Assembly: GCA_963513935.1 (NCBI GenBank)
Contig: OY740769.1
Location: forward strand, 107,425,762-107,489,761
From: Aphrophora alni
Taxonomy: Eukaryota; Arthropoda; Insecta; Hemiptera; Aphrophoridae
Direction of reading: 5' to 3'
Length of the DNA stretch: 64,000 bases
Shown: positions 1 through 16,400 of the stretch, one piece after another
Position numbering within the stretch: the stretch's first letter is position 1
Layout: each line of letters begins with the position of its first letter
Position numbers and translations under genes: made by a program
The notes under the pieces: generated by a model
Database searches by the model: none
Told to the model about the DNA's origin: nothing
What the model saw: the letters and a program-made list of their open reading frames with translations, nothing else

Positions 1-850
1 GATTAACTTCGTAAACACAATGCATCCAAAACTCCAATTCACGGTTGAAGTGGAAACAAATAACAATTTAAACTTTTTAGACCTATCAATTTCAAAAATA
101 AACAATAGTGTTAAGTTCAAAATCAATAGAAAACCTACCACAACAAACCAGACTATACACGCTTCTTCCCATCATCCATGTAATATAAAAATGGCAGCTT
201 ACAATAATTTCGTTAACAGGCTAGTCTCAGTACCTCTAGACAAGGAGAAGTATGAACAGGAAGTAAACATAATTAAACCCATCGCAGTATACAATTGGCA
301 CAAGAGCTCAGATATCGACCAACTCATCAGGTAACATACAAATAAGAAACCCATTATTAAAAATAAAAAGCAAACTTACGTCTCCACAGAATATGGATCA
401 GCATTGAGTCATACTCCAAAACGTAGACTGGCTAAAGAGAACGTAACCGTTGCTTTCAATACCTCAAACAAACTACTGTATACTATTTTTTAAATAACCC
501 AAAAAAAGACATACATAATGACAAACACGATAAGACTGCCATATACAATATCACTTGTTGTACAGTAATGAATGTCCCAATTTTTATATAGGACAGACGG
601 CCCGCTCTTTCAACAAAAGTTTTAAGGAACACTTCCCTAAGAGGACTTCATATACAAACTCTGCTTTTGGTGAACATCTTATCGACAAAAACCATAAATA
701 CACAGATATCCAATCTAACGGAGATATTGCAACAAAAGTTTGGTGTCAATTCCCACGGTACACGGTTACGGCTTGCCAACGACAAAGCAAGTGCCAATTC
801 ATTCAAATATCAGCCACAAAAATATTCCCGAATTAAATATACCAACAAAT
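1..850 (+). mobile_element. Penelope-like retroelement relic (3' part)
   Basis: Three frames together give the C-terminal part of a Penelope-like element. Positions 20-334 encode a reverse-transcriptase C-terminal stretch with the motifs NNNLNFLDLSI, KFKINRKPTTTNQTIHASS and HPCNIKMAAYNNFVNRL, typical of this class. Positions 555-850 encode a GIY-YIG endonuclease-like segment (NECPNFYIGQTARSFNKSFKEH, then SAFGEHLIDKNHKYTDIQ). The frame changes between 334 and 555 and again near 740, and stops interrupt the linker, so the copy is dead. The 5' part lies outside the window. Assignment rests on the RT-to-GIY-YIG order, which is diagnostic for Penelope-like elements. Confidence 0.85.
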
Positions 851-1039
851 AAAATAAATCGTCAATTATTGAATATATTTGTCCACATTTTCTAAGAATT
901 AAATTAAATTCTTGGTATATTTCCTTTTAAAATTTTTAAAGTTATTACTAGAAACATGTAGTTATAATCACTGATCATACCTGAACAAAGGCTACATAAT
1001 GAAACAATGGTAGGCCTATCAGTCGTGAAATTAAATTCA

Positions 1040-2730
1040 AGTTCGGGATGTTCGGGTATTCGGTAACGTACTCAACAAAAATTGATATATATTTTTAACC
1101 GTTTGATGGATTTTTGTTTTGAAAAATATTTGAATTCACAATAAAATTATCTATAAAATCTTATGAGTAGGCTTATGAGTAGGTTGTTAGGTTAATTTGT
1201 ATTAAAAACCATGATGAATTGTATATAATTCGTTTTAAATATACATTGGCGTAAATAAATTCAAAAAGTTAAACTATAATTGTCCGTACATAAAAACATA
1301 AAATTGATAATTTATAGTAAATTTTATGAGAAATCCAAATCCGTTTTAAAAAATTAATTCCGATAATTAGTTTTCGATATATAAGCGTTTTTGTACTATC
1401 GCGTACTCAATTTGTATACTCTCTGTACGAAAACCAAAACAGAGTACGCTGGTTTACTAAATTGTGTTTATTTCGAGAACCGTTGAACGGATGTTAATTA
1501 TCTAAAGAAAATTGAATTCACAATTCTATACATTTTCTATAAATTGGTATATCAGAATATAACTACAGCGATTAATAAACGTATGTAATAAACCAATAAA
1601 AATAGCAGTATTTAGAAATCATGTACATTTTTGCTATAAACGTTCATAAATCAAAACATTATGTATATATCATTTTCAAATTTTTGTATGATTTTTATAT
1701 AGGCATATAGAACATATTCTGAAAATTTTAACAAAATCTATAAATAAATATCAGACTAGGCCTATACAAGTTATAATTTGACACTATTTTCAACCAGACC
1801 GATTGCGATAAATGGTTGTAAATTGTTTAATTATTATTAGTCTAGATCTGATAGTTATAGAAGTCTAGCTTTGATAGTTTATAGAAAATTTAATTGTGAA
1901 TTCATAAATGTTTTGATATTTCAAATCCGTTTGGTGGTTTTCGAGATGAAAATGATTTAAAAAGGCGTATCGTCGCATTTCAATAAAGTTCACAAAAAGT
2001 TTAGGTTACTTTATTTATTTGAAAATTTATTTATATATTTTATGAAATTTATTTCAATGTTGTTTTGAAGAAATTGGTTTTTTCGTTGTAATTAAATTTA
2101 AGTAATTAAATTTTATTGTATCTCAACTTGATGAAATTTTCACAACATGTTTGTATATATTTTGTTGTCATAATTATTAAATTTTATTTAATTTTGTTAA
2201 TTAGTTTAAGAGAAATTATGTTTTTTTTGTTGTAAATCAATTAAATTTTATTATATCTTGATGATTTTTTCACAAAATGTGTATAAATATATTAGTAAGA
2301 AGTGTTGTAAATTTGGTTTAAATCTGTTAATTCGTTTAAAAAATATATATCAAAATAGACGATGATTTGTTTATATATATATATTTAAACGAATAAACAG
2401 ATATAAATAAATTTTAACACATCTATTAATTAATATTTGTACACATTTGGTGAAAATTTCATCAAGATACAATAAAATTATATTACTTTACAACGAAAAA
2501 ACTAATTTCTTCGCTACTTTTAACAACATGGAAGTAGATTTTAACAAGTAACCAAAACTTTTTGTGAAATAATGAAAAATTTGTACATGGTTTTAATAAA
2601 TTGTTACTAAAAATCCCCATAAGAAATACATAGTAAAATATATTTGTTGGTATATTTTTTTGGTTAATATACATTTAAGTTTGATTTGTCTCTCCGTGCA
2701 AAGCCGGATCGGGCCAGCTAGTAAACTATT
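1040..2730. repeat. AT-rich interspersed repeat block with internal direct and inverted copies
   Basis: This stretch has no coding potential but a clear repeat structure. A unit with the order TTTTTCGTTGTAA, then TTGTATCTCAACTTGATGAAA, then TTAATTAGTTTAA lies at about 2065-2210. A second direct copy is at about 2225-2345 and an inverted copy at about 2380-2520. Similar pieces around ATTGAATTCACAAT (1130, 1510) recur inverted near 1895. The right end near 2690-2725 is GC-richer; on the - strand it reads ACTAGCTGGCCCGATCCGG. I take this as a terminus of a non-autonomous interspersed element, but I cannot assign a family. Confidence 0.5.
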
Positions 2731-4670
2731 TAATATTACTATGACAGATAATTTTAGAAAAGTAAAAATATCACTTCCGTCAGTAAGAAAAGTGTCAGTG
2801 GACTTTGGACCCATGAAAAGGACCATCTGTAAGTGGTCTAAACCATAAAGTTCTACTTGTTTACAAGTATTTTACATACAAACAACCCGCCGTGTAATAA
2901 ATAACTTTCTCTGTAGACATATTTTTGAGTTCTAAGTCCAAGCTATTGTAATTTATTCGGGTAACACACACCCACTTGAACCTGTTTAAACCCCAGGCCT
3001 CGCTTCCGCCTTCAGCTAATTCAATATTGTGTCTCATTTATGCATCCCCACTATAGGAAATTAACATTCTTTTCATGATCGTAATTTGGAAATTTCCATC
3101 AAATATTTGAAAAGTACAGTACATGAAAAAATTAGAAGAATGATACCAAACACGACATAATTTGGTAAAAAAAATTATACAATATAGGCGCAGCCTGTTT
3201 GTGTGCAGTAACAATCGAGTTGGTTTTTGGTAACGATATTAAATTCAATTTTGTCAAAAATGTATAAATAACAATAGTCGTAGTACGCCTAATGTTTAAG
3301 TTTTTTTCTTATTTCATAAGTGTATTTACAAATCAAACCTAGCATACCTTGTGTATTTACGACCTACCAGTAGCCGACCAAGCCCTTAGTCCCAACCTTT
3401 TGTTTGTTAATGGGGGGTAATAAACATGACAGAAATTGTGTGGTAAAGTTAACAGCACTTTGATTTTTTATACAAATTAATTGTCCTTAGAGCTGTTAAC
3501 GAATTATAAAGCCAGTTGTAGTTATTTTTACGTTCCTAATAAGTAGGCCTATACTTAAAAGAGTTGATTTTAATATCAGTTTGTACGAATGTATTATTAT
3601 TATTTTTTTAACTTCTTTACTGTATTCCAATTAGACTAACAAAGTCAGAAGAGATAGTTACACGCAGTAAAAAAAACTTTAGTAACTAGGTTTGAACCTA
3701 CGCAACTAAGTTGTAGGTCCATCTGTACCCTACCAGAATAGACGAATAGGGTTAATCGTAAGTTTCTTAATGCTGAACATTTGATTTATTTTAACCTTTT
3801 GGTTAGTCATATCTTCAAAGAATTAAAAATGGCAGCTAAAATAAAAGTAAAGAACGACTTAACGTTTTTATGACCCATTTAAAAAAAAAAATTGTTTACT
3901 ACGTTTTTAATGGGAAACCATAAAAATATTACGCTACCGTTTTCGCATCTCGAACTCTGATTCAAATTACAGTATTTGTATAGGAATTTCTGTTATAATT
4001 CTAACTTATAATTATTTTTATATCTATGTTATATTTTTCTGTGTGAAACTTGAGCAGTACTAATAATAAAAGTTACAAGGTATTAATTCATAGACAAAAT
4101 GTATTTACCTCAGTTACATTTTGAGAAGTATATGTTTATTTAATTTTCATATATTATGTCCCGTTGAAAATATAACTTTTTTTGGTTGTAGTTTGAATAA
4201 TATAATGTTCATGGATGAGAGTGGGAAGTAACAAATCTAATTTAAATGTTCATCCCGATAATTATTAAATGAAATAAATAAAATTGTATGTTCGAGTATC
4301 GCGGTGTCTTGGTTCATAATTTTAAAATGCTCTAAAATGGTGGTGGTAAAACGAAACACAATAATTACAAAGAATTCCACAAACATTGTTAGTGAGTTTT
4401 TCAGGATTATTTTCATTTAACATTCATTTGAAGCTTCTTTGTACCAATAAGGCGGTTTTGTTATACATTACTAGTTTTGTTTCCGAAGTAATAATTTAAA
4501 ACTTGACTTATCAAAAAGTTTGTAAATTTGTTAGTACTGTTATTTTCATTTACTACAATTTACTTTATAAATTACAATTTATTTAACAAATATGAAACAT
4601 AATTTAATTTAATGAATCACTTAACGAATAACAACAAATATAAACATAATGACATGCAATAAGATGTAAA
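2731..4670. other. No gene seen
   Basis: AT-rich sequence with stops in all frames at high density. No exon, RNA gene or transposon motif was recognised. One TAGGCCTA octamer lies at 3544. Confidence 0.6.
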
Positions 4671-4679
4671 CGTGGGACA

Positions 4680-4985
4680 AATAATACATCCCCGTAAATC
4701 ACTCTCTCACATCCTCGCAAAGCTTCTCTCTAACAAAATACAGTAATCATATCCCCAGAAAAGCTTGTCTCTTACATGCCCACAAGTTTCTGTCTCTCGT
4801 AACCGTTACATCCCCACAAAACACATATTAAAAAAAAAAATCAAAATCAAAATTTTCGAGAGATAACGTATTAGGAGTAATACTTATTTATTAAGCAATA
4901 CATTTAAAAAAAATCAGACTTCTACCTTTTATATTTACCGAGATCCCACAAGGTATCTCCAGGACGTATATCCCCAGAAGGGTAC
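4680..4985. repeat. Degenerate short tandem-like repeats
   Basis: The phrase ACATCCCCACAAAA followed by GCTTCTCTCT recurs in degenerate form about every 35-50 bases between 4685 and 4820, and once more near 4968. No coding potential was seen. It directly precedes the (AG)n tract. Confidence 0.5.
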
Positions 4986-4992
4986 AAGCGAT

Positions 4993-6119
<1,127 letters not shown>

Positions 6120-6307
6120 TATTCAAGGATAAAATAAAGCAAAGCTTAAAGTTTCAAATATTTAATAGTATAAATGAGCTACAATTGTTTCGCCTTGCGG
6201 CATCGACGGGCTACTACCCGTCGATGCCGCAAGGCGAAACAATTGTAGCTCATTTACACTATTAAATATTTGAAACTTTAAGCTTTGCTTTATTTTATCC
6301 TTGAATA
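6120..6307. repeat. Near-perfect 91-bp-arm hairpin (foldback element)
   Basis: The left arm at 6120-6210 and the right arm at 6217-6307 are reverse complements with one visible mismatch, around a 6-base loop (CTACTA). The centre is GC-rich (CATCGACGGG / CCCGTCGATG) and the outer arms are AT-rich. I found no clear target duplication. The size and symmetry suggest a MITE-like palindrome; it is larger than a usual microRNA precursor. Confidence 0.85.
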
Positions 6308-9200
6308 ATTTCTACGGTTACTACTACCATGATCACACAATAACAAACTGTTAGTGTGTAAAAAATCACAGAGTTTGATCAGGTTTAAGTAATTTAGACA
6401 ACAATGTATTTGTAATACGCGCACTGCAATTTCAGTCCAGTCTGGCGAATTTTGGCTTTCTAGACTCAACCAATATGGTGGACCCGGCCTCACCTCTCAT
6501 AATGTATTGGTGGGTATATGCAATGCCCAGTCTATGTTGTCTTCTGTTGTCGCTGGGTAGAATGCCCTGTTTGAAAACGAATTAGAAATTATGGGCTAGA
6601 AGGGTATTTTTTTTTTTAATGAAGCTGATTTTTTAAATGGTAGGGATTGGGATAAATAGTTTAAATATTTAAATAGTTATTTAAATAACTATTTAAAAAG
6701 GTATATTTAATTAATATGAATATTAGAGTGGAAATTACAATTATTACAGTCAAGTAAGCATTTCTATCTGTATTGCATTCTTTAGGAAATGTTTATTTTA
6801 CATTACATTTTTTCTTAAATAATTTATAAATTTTCTTTCTCAGTTCAGGATTGTATTTAAAGAAGTTTACTATTTTGAATTAGGTTAAAAAAAACTAGTT
6901 AATTTGTTTTAAATTGTTTAAACATTTACTACCTGCCTATGAATATTAACAGAAATTATTATTAAAAATCAGAATAATATTACTATTACGAACAGGTGAC
7001 ACACTTTTCCCTGCAAAAATTTACATAAATTAATGTTATCTGTTTATCTGTTATAATGTTATCTATCTTTATTTATATTCTAACTTCGAGTGTGAAGTAA
7101 AACACTTTTATTTTACATTCTCTAAACAAAGTTTCTGTATTAGGTTGTAGAGAACGTGTGGTTTATTAAAAAATAAAAAATAAAATAAAAAAAAATAATA
7201 AAAAATTAAAAAAAAATCATTTACACAGTGTAGGCCAACCTAAAACCATCATTGCTTTTTATGGTGTAATATAAAAATACCGTTTATGTAAACATTTTTT
7301 AAACGATAAATAAATGTACGTTGGAATTGATTGATTGTTATTTCCTGGTTTCCCCGGCTATTTTTGGCAGGTTCACAGTCATTTTCCTACAATATATATA
7401 ATCGACATTATTCATTGGTCTAAAACCCGATAAATGTAGACGTTTCTGTATTTTTGATATACTTTATTTCAAAGTTATACTGGACACAAAACCATCTTAA
7501 AAGTTGAAAACACAGACTACTTTTCAACTTTAAACAGGTTACAGCTAAAGAGATTAACGCACTTGTTATGATTACCTTTATTTATTACATTTAACTAGTA
7601 ATGCGGAGTTTTACTCCCATGAATTTGTTAATAATAAGTAAGCTAATGCAGGCAGTGCAAGTATTTCTTAAATTAGGAATGTGGAAAATAAATTATGAAT
7701 TAGGATGTGGAAAACAACTGTGATTTAAACCAGAAAATGAAATTTTGAAGAACTGGAGGAATATTTGTTTGTAAAAGTACTAACTTGTCGTTGTTATTTT
7801 TAAATTTAGACTTGATTTAAGTAGTTGACTAATACCTTACTATCGAACACTTTTAAACAGTAATTATTATTAGAGTAAAAGTACGGAATTTAACTATTAT
7901 GTAGAAATTAATACTAGAAATAAAAATGAGCGGGAAGAGGAAATACGAAGGAATTTAGTAATAAATAAATAATGATAATCAAGAATGATAAGAGCCCAAA
8001 TGCGAATTATTAATAATCATACGAGTGGGTACACACGATCAGACATCAACTCCGTGCACTTTTGGTTGGACTCGTCTTTGTTTACATGATGACTCATCAG
8101 CTGGTGGCAGATTAAATTCCATTTTTCTATTCTGTACGGCCCTTTACCAAACTCAGTTCTTCTCCCTGTCCCCGGGCATGATACATGATGTACGACACAA
8201 TTTTAATTTTTTTTTGCGCATCCATGATTGAATAATTGTCTTAATTACACAATTTCATAAATGAGTAGGCCTACTGAATATGCTTTCCTTCCATTTATTT
8301 GAAATAAAACTAAACTAATTTTACTTCACTCATTAAAAGAATGTTCACCAGGAATAATCAAAAGTACGTTTTGACACTGAACATGGACTTTATTTGAACA
8401 AATCTAACAGATAAGAGTTTTTGGACAAAAAAATGTACCGGGTTTGTGGTTAAATTCACGGCTTATTTTATAAAATTTGAAGTAACACTTATCTATTCCT
8501 TTATTTATTATTCTCCCCAGTTAAAATATTATTGTAAAAGTATCCATTGTCAAGCCATTTGTATCTGAATAGAATATATTACTACCAAAAAATAATGTAA
8601 AGTATTATATTACAATAATAATTGTATTAACGAAATATTCATTTACTAAAAGGATTTATTGTAAATTATTCCCTAAATTACAATTTTTTTATTTTTTACG
8701 TTAGGAAAACATTAGAATAGTTAAAATGTTTTATTCTTTGCATCTATTCACATATTTTTTAATATTTTTTTTATATATTATCTGCAGAAATATTTCGTTA
8801 TCATTATTTGTTAAAGTTCATTCAATACATTTAAAATTCTTTGTAAATTTATTTCTATAAATGTTGTCTTTTATAGTACTTAATAGTATTTTATAATAAT
8901 CTGTTGTTAACGTCAAGCCGACACCATCCAGAAGATTGTTCGCTATTTATAAATATGCCAACGGTGAAAAGTCTCACATTACTCAACGATGATAGCAAAA
9001 AATAACGAAGCAGAAGATAGTGTGCGCGTGATACAGAGGGGGAGAGAAATAGACCAAGGCTTTGTCACCAGACACAACACAGAGCTCTGTTTGGTTTTAG
9101 ACATCTAGTTGTAAAATTGGCAACCTTGTTGGACGTCTTAAAAGCGCTATTTTCTAAATAAAAAAAAGATGGACGTGGGAATAACCTTTGGTTAAAACGT
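6308..9200. other. No gene seen
   Basis: AT-rich intergenic sequence. It includes an A-rich low-complexity run at about 7165-7215. A stretch with a TATTTATAAATA motif near 8945 and higher GC at 8930-9070 could be promoter-like, but no transcript feature supports it. Confidence 0.5.
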
Positions 9201-9207
9201 ATATTCG

Positions 9208-9414
9208 GGACGTGAGAAAGCTGAAAATTGAACGGACGTGCTGTTGGTGGGGCTTTAGAAGAAAAAAAATCTCCCGTATTTTAAAAGATACGTAATAACT
9301 AATTAGCGGGCCATACACGAAAATATTGATAATGTACTATATACTGCGACGAAAACCCTATATACTCCAGTAATTCCAGGGGACGTGATAAAGCTGTCTT
9401 CTGAACGGACGTGG
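9208..9414. repeat. Spaced direct repeat pair
   Basis: GGGACGTGAGAAAGCTG plus GAACGGACGTG at about 9208-9241 recurs as GGGACGTGATAAAGCTG plus GAACGGACGTG at about 9380-9412. The pair probably marks internal repeats or ends of an old element. No coding potential was seen. Confidence 0.55.
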
Positions 9415-9426
9415 TAAATATACTGA

Positions 9427-9428
<2 letters not shown>

Positions 9429-9481
<53 letters not shown>
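9429..9481. repeat. (TA)n microsatellite
   Basis: About 52 bases of alternating TA. Confidence 0.95.
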
Positions 9482-9483
<2 letters not shown>

Positions 9484-9808
9484 TAACAAAACATTCTAAA
9501 AATACGTAAAATATATTATATCTAAATTTTAAAAAAAATGATCATTATATTTTATCTTTCAAAATAATGTGACAAAACAAAACTTTTATCTAGAAGTTAA
9601 TATACTGGGCTTTTATAAATTAGTTATATAAAATTAAATGACGGAAAAAGTAAACAGTTTCCAGCATTTTGGTGATACGTCATTTAATACAGTTTTAAGT
9701 TTTACGTCAATACTTAATTTTAAGTTTTATTACCACCACTAAACCCATTAGTTCACGATGCGCCCACTGACTTGATGATGACCCACTTGAATGAGTAGTT
9801 CTATTAGT

Positions 9809-11110
9809 CATGGAGTCTTACACAGATGCTGAGCATACTCGGTGCTGTTTATGGATCACCGTTCTAAGAAAATTTAGAGCAAAATATCACATCATCATCA
9901 TCTAATAGACAGACTGTTACTGATTGGTACAATTGTTTGATTGAAACCGGTTATGTAGCACACATGATCAGGACAGACTTTCAGTTTCAGAAGTGACGAT
10001 TGAACAAGTGCAGCAAACATTCATAGTCTTAAAAATCTACAGCACTTGCCAGGTTAGAACTGAGTATGTAGATTACAGAGTGGGTAAGACATTGAAGAAA
10101 CGACTTAGTGTTAAACCATACAGGTTACAACTTTCACAAGCTTTGAGTGATGGAGACAAAATTAAATGCTGTGATTTTTGTGTTGAAATGATGAACATCA
10201 TTGAAAATAATGATACTGTCATCATTTTCACTTTCATAATGATATAATATGGGGTGAGCAGAATCCACATCGAATAATTGAACATGTATTTTTAGGCATG
10301 TCATGCCTAAGGTATATTTTTTGTACTTTAAGCTACAATAAAATTTACAAACCTTTCTTTTTTGCTGAACCAACTGTAACTGACATTTCATACTGTGACC
10401 GTCTCCACTTCTTTTGACCATCTGGAAGCTCCGTCTGGCTGGAGACCACGTACACTTTAGCCGAATCTTGTCAGGATGGGCCAAGGAGTCGGATTAGGAC
10501 GCTAATGAACGCACGCAACGCAAGTGAAATTAAATGTTATATTTTATTTACTGCCGAATTAAAAGATTACAGACTTAATTATGATTTATAAAAAAAGACA
10601 TAACGGCAAGATAAAGCCTTAATAGTGGCCGAAAAACATACCGTTTAATTTAGCTAGCACGTGGCCGAAAATGGACTGACCTGACCTCGTCCCGTAGCGG
10701 TCTTTCTTCTCGCGACTCTCGGAACAGACTCCCGGCCGGCTCGCTAGTTCAGGCCCTCCACTCCTCGTCTCTCCTCTCCCCTTCTTCTACGTCATATTGC
10801 ACTGCTCATCAAAATCGCAAGTGCCAATTCATATTTTATTATTTAGAATTCCTTTACATCCTAATTTATAATTATTATGATTTTGGTTTGGTGGGCTCCT
10901 TGGCTGGGCCACAATACCTAGACGTGGTTGTGAATTATCCAATACCACAATTACAAGAGGATATGAACATAAAATTCATTATCCAGCGAGATAGAGTACC
11001 ACCACATTCCATCGTGAAGTAAATGCTTACCTCAATCGCACAATGTGTGAGGCTATATTAAAGACAAATGTTTCCGCCTCTTTCCTGGTATTGTTATCGA
11101 GCTGGTTCTA
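9809..11110 (+). pseudogene. Tc1/mariner-like DDE transposase relic, split by a solo LTR
   Basis: Reading across frames gives, in order: an N-terminal segment from an ATG at 9809 (MESYTDAEHTRCC), a helix-turn-helix linker (SVSEVTIEQVQQTF), KPYRLQLSQALSDGDKIK with CCDFCVEMMNIIENND at 10110-10210, IWGEQNPHRIIEH near 10240-10280, KPFFFAEPTVTDISY at 10350-10393, then YLDVVVNYPIPQLQED from 10914 and QRDRVPPHSIVK near 11000. These match an insect family whose catalytic region reads FSDEATFH and QQDGAPPH. Frameshifts, stops and loss of the first catalytic block show it is dead. A second, shorter copy of a related family is at 33019-33724. Confidence 0.82.
10394..10913. mobile_element. Solo LTR (520 bp) inserted in the transposase relic
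   Basis: The insert starts TGTGACCG and ends GGGCCACA, so it has the TG...CA ends of an LTR. It is flanked by the 4-base duplication ATAC (10390-10393 and 10914-10917). Removing the insert and one ATAC rejoins the host transposase frame as DISY then LDVVVNY, which independently fixes both borders. The body has a TATA-like TTTATAAAAAAA near 10585 and a GC-rich part at 10680-10790. No internal retrotransposon domain is present. The size and 4-base duplication fit a Gypsy- or BEL-type LTR, but the family is not determined and the orientation is unknown. Confidence 0.78.
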
Positions 11111-11511
11111 TATATTCAAAAAAAGATACCAAGATTTAATTCATTAATTCCTTTATTTCTTGCTTCCTCCCCAACTTGACACTAGGTTCAAATTAATAGA
11201 AATGGTAAATGTTTGATTGTCAGGGCGTACATGACAATTTACAATAATTAAACATTTACAGCTGTATTAAGAATAAACATTAACTAAGTATGTTTAGGTG
11301 TAGTATTGTTAACAGATGATGAATAGTAAATAGATCTTGGTAATTGATAACTTAAAATAGAGCCTACTAGTTTATCTGCAAAGTGTTGATACAAATAATA
11401 ACAAGCAATCTTGTACAAATTACTGTTAAACATGAATTTTATTACTTTGTTTTTAATGGTAATTATATTTCGCCTAAATATTAAAACATTTACCTCTTGT
11501 TTTTTCCATAG
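11111..11511. other. Presumed calmodulin intron 1 (3' end)
   Basis: No exon recognised. The acceptor is the CCATAG ending at 11511. An ATG followed by GTAAAT at 11202 would be a formally possible start exon and donor but has no other support. Confidence 0.5.
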
Positions 11512-13950
<2,439 letters not shown>

Positions 13951-16169
13951 TAATTTGCGTTATTAATAGAACCGTTTAATTTGGTATGATTAATGAAAGT
14001 GTAATTGCCACTCTAGCTTAATGACACACTTTTTGTTACAAGTATTTTAGGGTTGAAATATGTGGACATTTTATAAAAGTTTTCTGTATTATATGATTTT
14101 TTTTTGTATAATTATTTCTTGGTAGGAATGATTTAATTGATAAATTTGGTTTCACATGGTGCTAATTATAATAATAGTTATATTATATGACTAGCCTGTC
14201 ACATTATCCATGATTATTAAATTATAGATTTTAACTGAACTATATGGTAGTATTTTATATACAGTAGTAAGTTGGACTTATTGTATAAAGTAAATAAATT
14301 GTCACTTGGATTAATATTATGCCATAGCACTTGTTGTTGTCCCCTCCCAAGGTATTTAAGTGTCTTATGTTAAGAAGTTTATATAAGACTTCTTCTTTTT
14401 TAAACGAGATTCCATTTAGACCATTTTTTTTAAATTTTGAACCTGTTAATATTTTCTATATAATAGTTTCAATTTTACTTTCATGCATCATGAAAGAAGA
14501 AAAGTGTTTATTATTTCCATTCTATTTATTTTATAATTATTTTAAATCAAACTAAACTTTTATCAATCTAATCAATATATGCACTAATATATGTGTATAT
14601 GATTACTCAAGTTTAAAGTTGAATTTTACTACTCAACAATTTGCACATGTCAAATAGTGTTGTTTAAAAAGGTCAACTAACGGTTAGATGATAATATTAA
14701 TTATATAATAATTATTAATAAAAGGTTCAAATTTTCACAAGCACATATACACAAACAAGACAACATTTTAATGATAAAGTCGCCACCGCTTCCAGTTCTT
14801 TTTTGTGCTGATACTTGTTACAAAAATAACCTTCAGGAGCTAACACCAGTGAGTACGAGTGGCAATCTGGAGGGAAACAAGCTGGATGTACACCCATTTT
14901 CACCCAGGAAAAAAAATTATAAAAAAGAAATAAATAATCAAATGTCTTTTGTTATATATACAAGAAATTAATGGATATTTAATAAGTTATATTAGAACTA
15001 ACAATATTGCCCTCCGACTACATCATGTAGTCTAAACTCCCTCACTTAGCAGAGTTTACCAAGTATATTTCTATAGACTAGTTAACTGTGTTCAGTATAT
15101 AATATCGAAATGGATTATTTGTCAAATAGTTATAATTGGTATGATTTTCTATAATCCAAAAGAGTAATATAATGTTTTATTCTTAAATTTTAAAATTTTA
15201 ATAAAAAGTTATGGAAGATTACAATATTTTTGGAAGGCATAATAATAGTATCTCGGGCTTTTATTTATTTTAGAGAGATTTGGCTAGATTTGGAATCATT
15301 TGACATTTAATATACGTATTTATGAAACTTGTTAGGCCTAGCCAATCTCAAGGAAGTAGAAATGAACAAATTGTACACTCTGCGAGGTCCAGTCGATGTC
15401 AAGTGATACATACAAAATAACGAGATTAAGAAAAGTCAATGTAACAACTGTTTTAACAAACCTACTCTTTATTACAAATACTGGGTTAGACCTTGATCTA
15501 TCAATACAATTTAAGATTTCCTACAAAGCACAAGAGACCAACTTTTGTGCATTCATTACATTTAGAGGATCTGCTTATATTACATTATAATTATAGTAAG
15601 TTGGGCTAGATAAAGAACATGGTGGACCTCATCAACTTGTTTTAAATGATGTATTTAGCTATGAATAATATGGAGATATGTTCTTGATTGTTAACTATGA
15701 AGTAGGCTCAAAGTGTGTCATTATGTTAGTTGTGTGTTAAGGTGCTGTCATTTACTGAATTTAAAAAGGCTTTTTGAGGGGCTTAAAAAAATATGTGTTT
15801 TGTCTGGACACCTTATTTTATATGTTTTTTTCCTCTGTTTCATTTACTGAAAATCGCATGGGTTTGTTTGCCCAATATGTTTGCTTGCATTTATTTATAT
15901 ATATTGGAAACTGTTGCAGTTGATTATCAATTTGGTTATAAAGTCAGTAAAAGTGGTATAACACTTGCACTTAATAATTTTAATGCGTATGCAATCTAAA
16001 CCCACTTGCTAAAATATTTGAAGGAACTTTCCCTAAGAGCAGGAAGTTTCAGTATATTATTGTTGATAAATTGTTGTAGGTATGAAATGAATTTAAATCA
16101 AAAATGTGTTATATTAAAAGTACACAATTTTGTTTCATCCAATATTTAAAAAAAATTGTTTTTCCTATT

Positions 16170-16400
16170 TAAAGGCAAAAAACTTTCGGTCATCATCGCC
16201 ATATAATAAAACAAGATGATAAAGAAGGTAAAATGAAGATCCCTACCTCTCGAATGTCTGAGTTAGAGTTGGTTAGAGGAACTTAATAGGAAAGATGAAA
16301 CGGTGGGATCAAACCTAAGACTACTACTTGAAGAAAGGTGTAGATCCAGATAGGCTCCCTCGGGATTACCAACTTCATACTCACTAAAGTGATCCGCTGA
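16170..16400 (+). repeat. SINE-like dispersed repeat, copy 2
   Basis: Contains AACTTAATAGGAAAGATGAA, GGGATCAAACC and GTGTAGATCCAGATAGGC in the same order as the copies at 13010-13190 (inverted) and 30290-30490. On the - strand, GGTTTGATCCC resembles a tRNA B box, and CTCAGCGGATCA upstream could be an A box, though the spacing is long. Confidence 0.55.

Noticed and set aside
11202..11206. ATG followed by GTAAAT as a possible calmodulin start exon and donor
   Set aside because: ATG|GT occurs by chance often; the surroundings are the tail of a transposase relic with no promoter or 5' leader signal. It would need transcript evidence.
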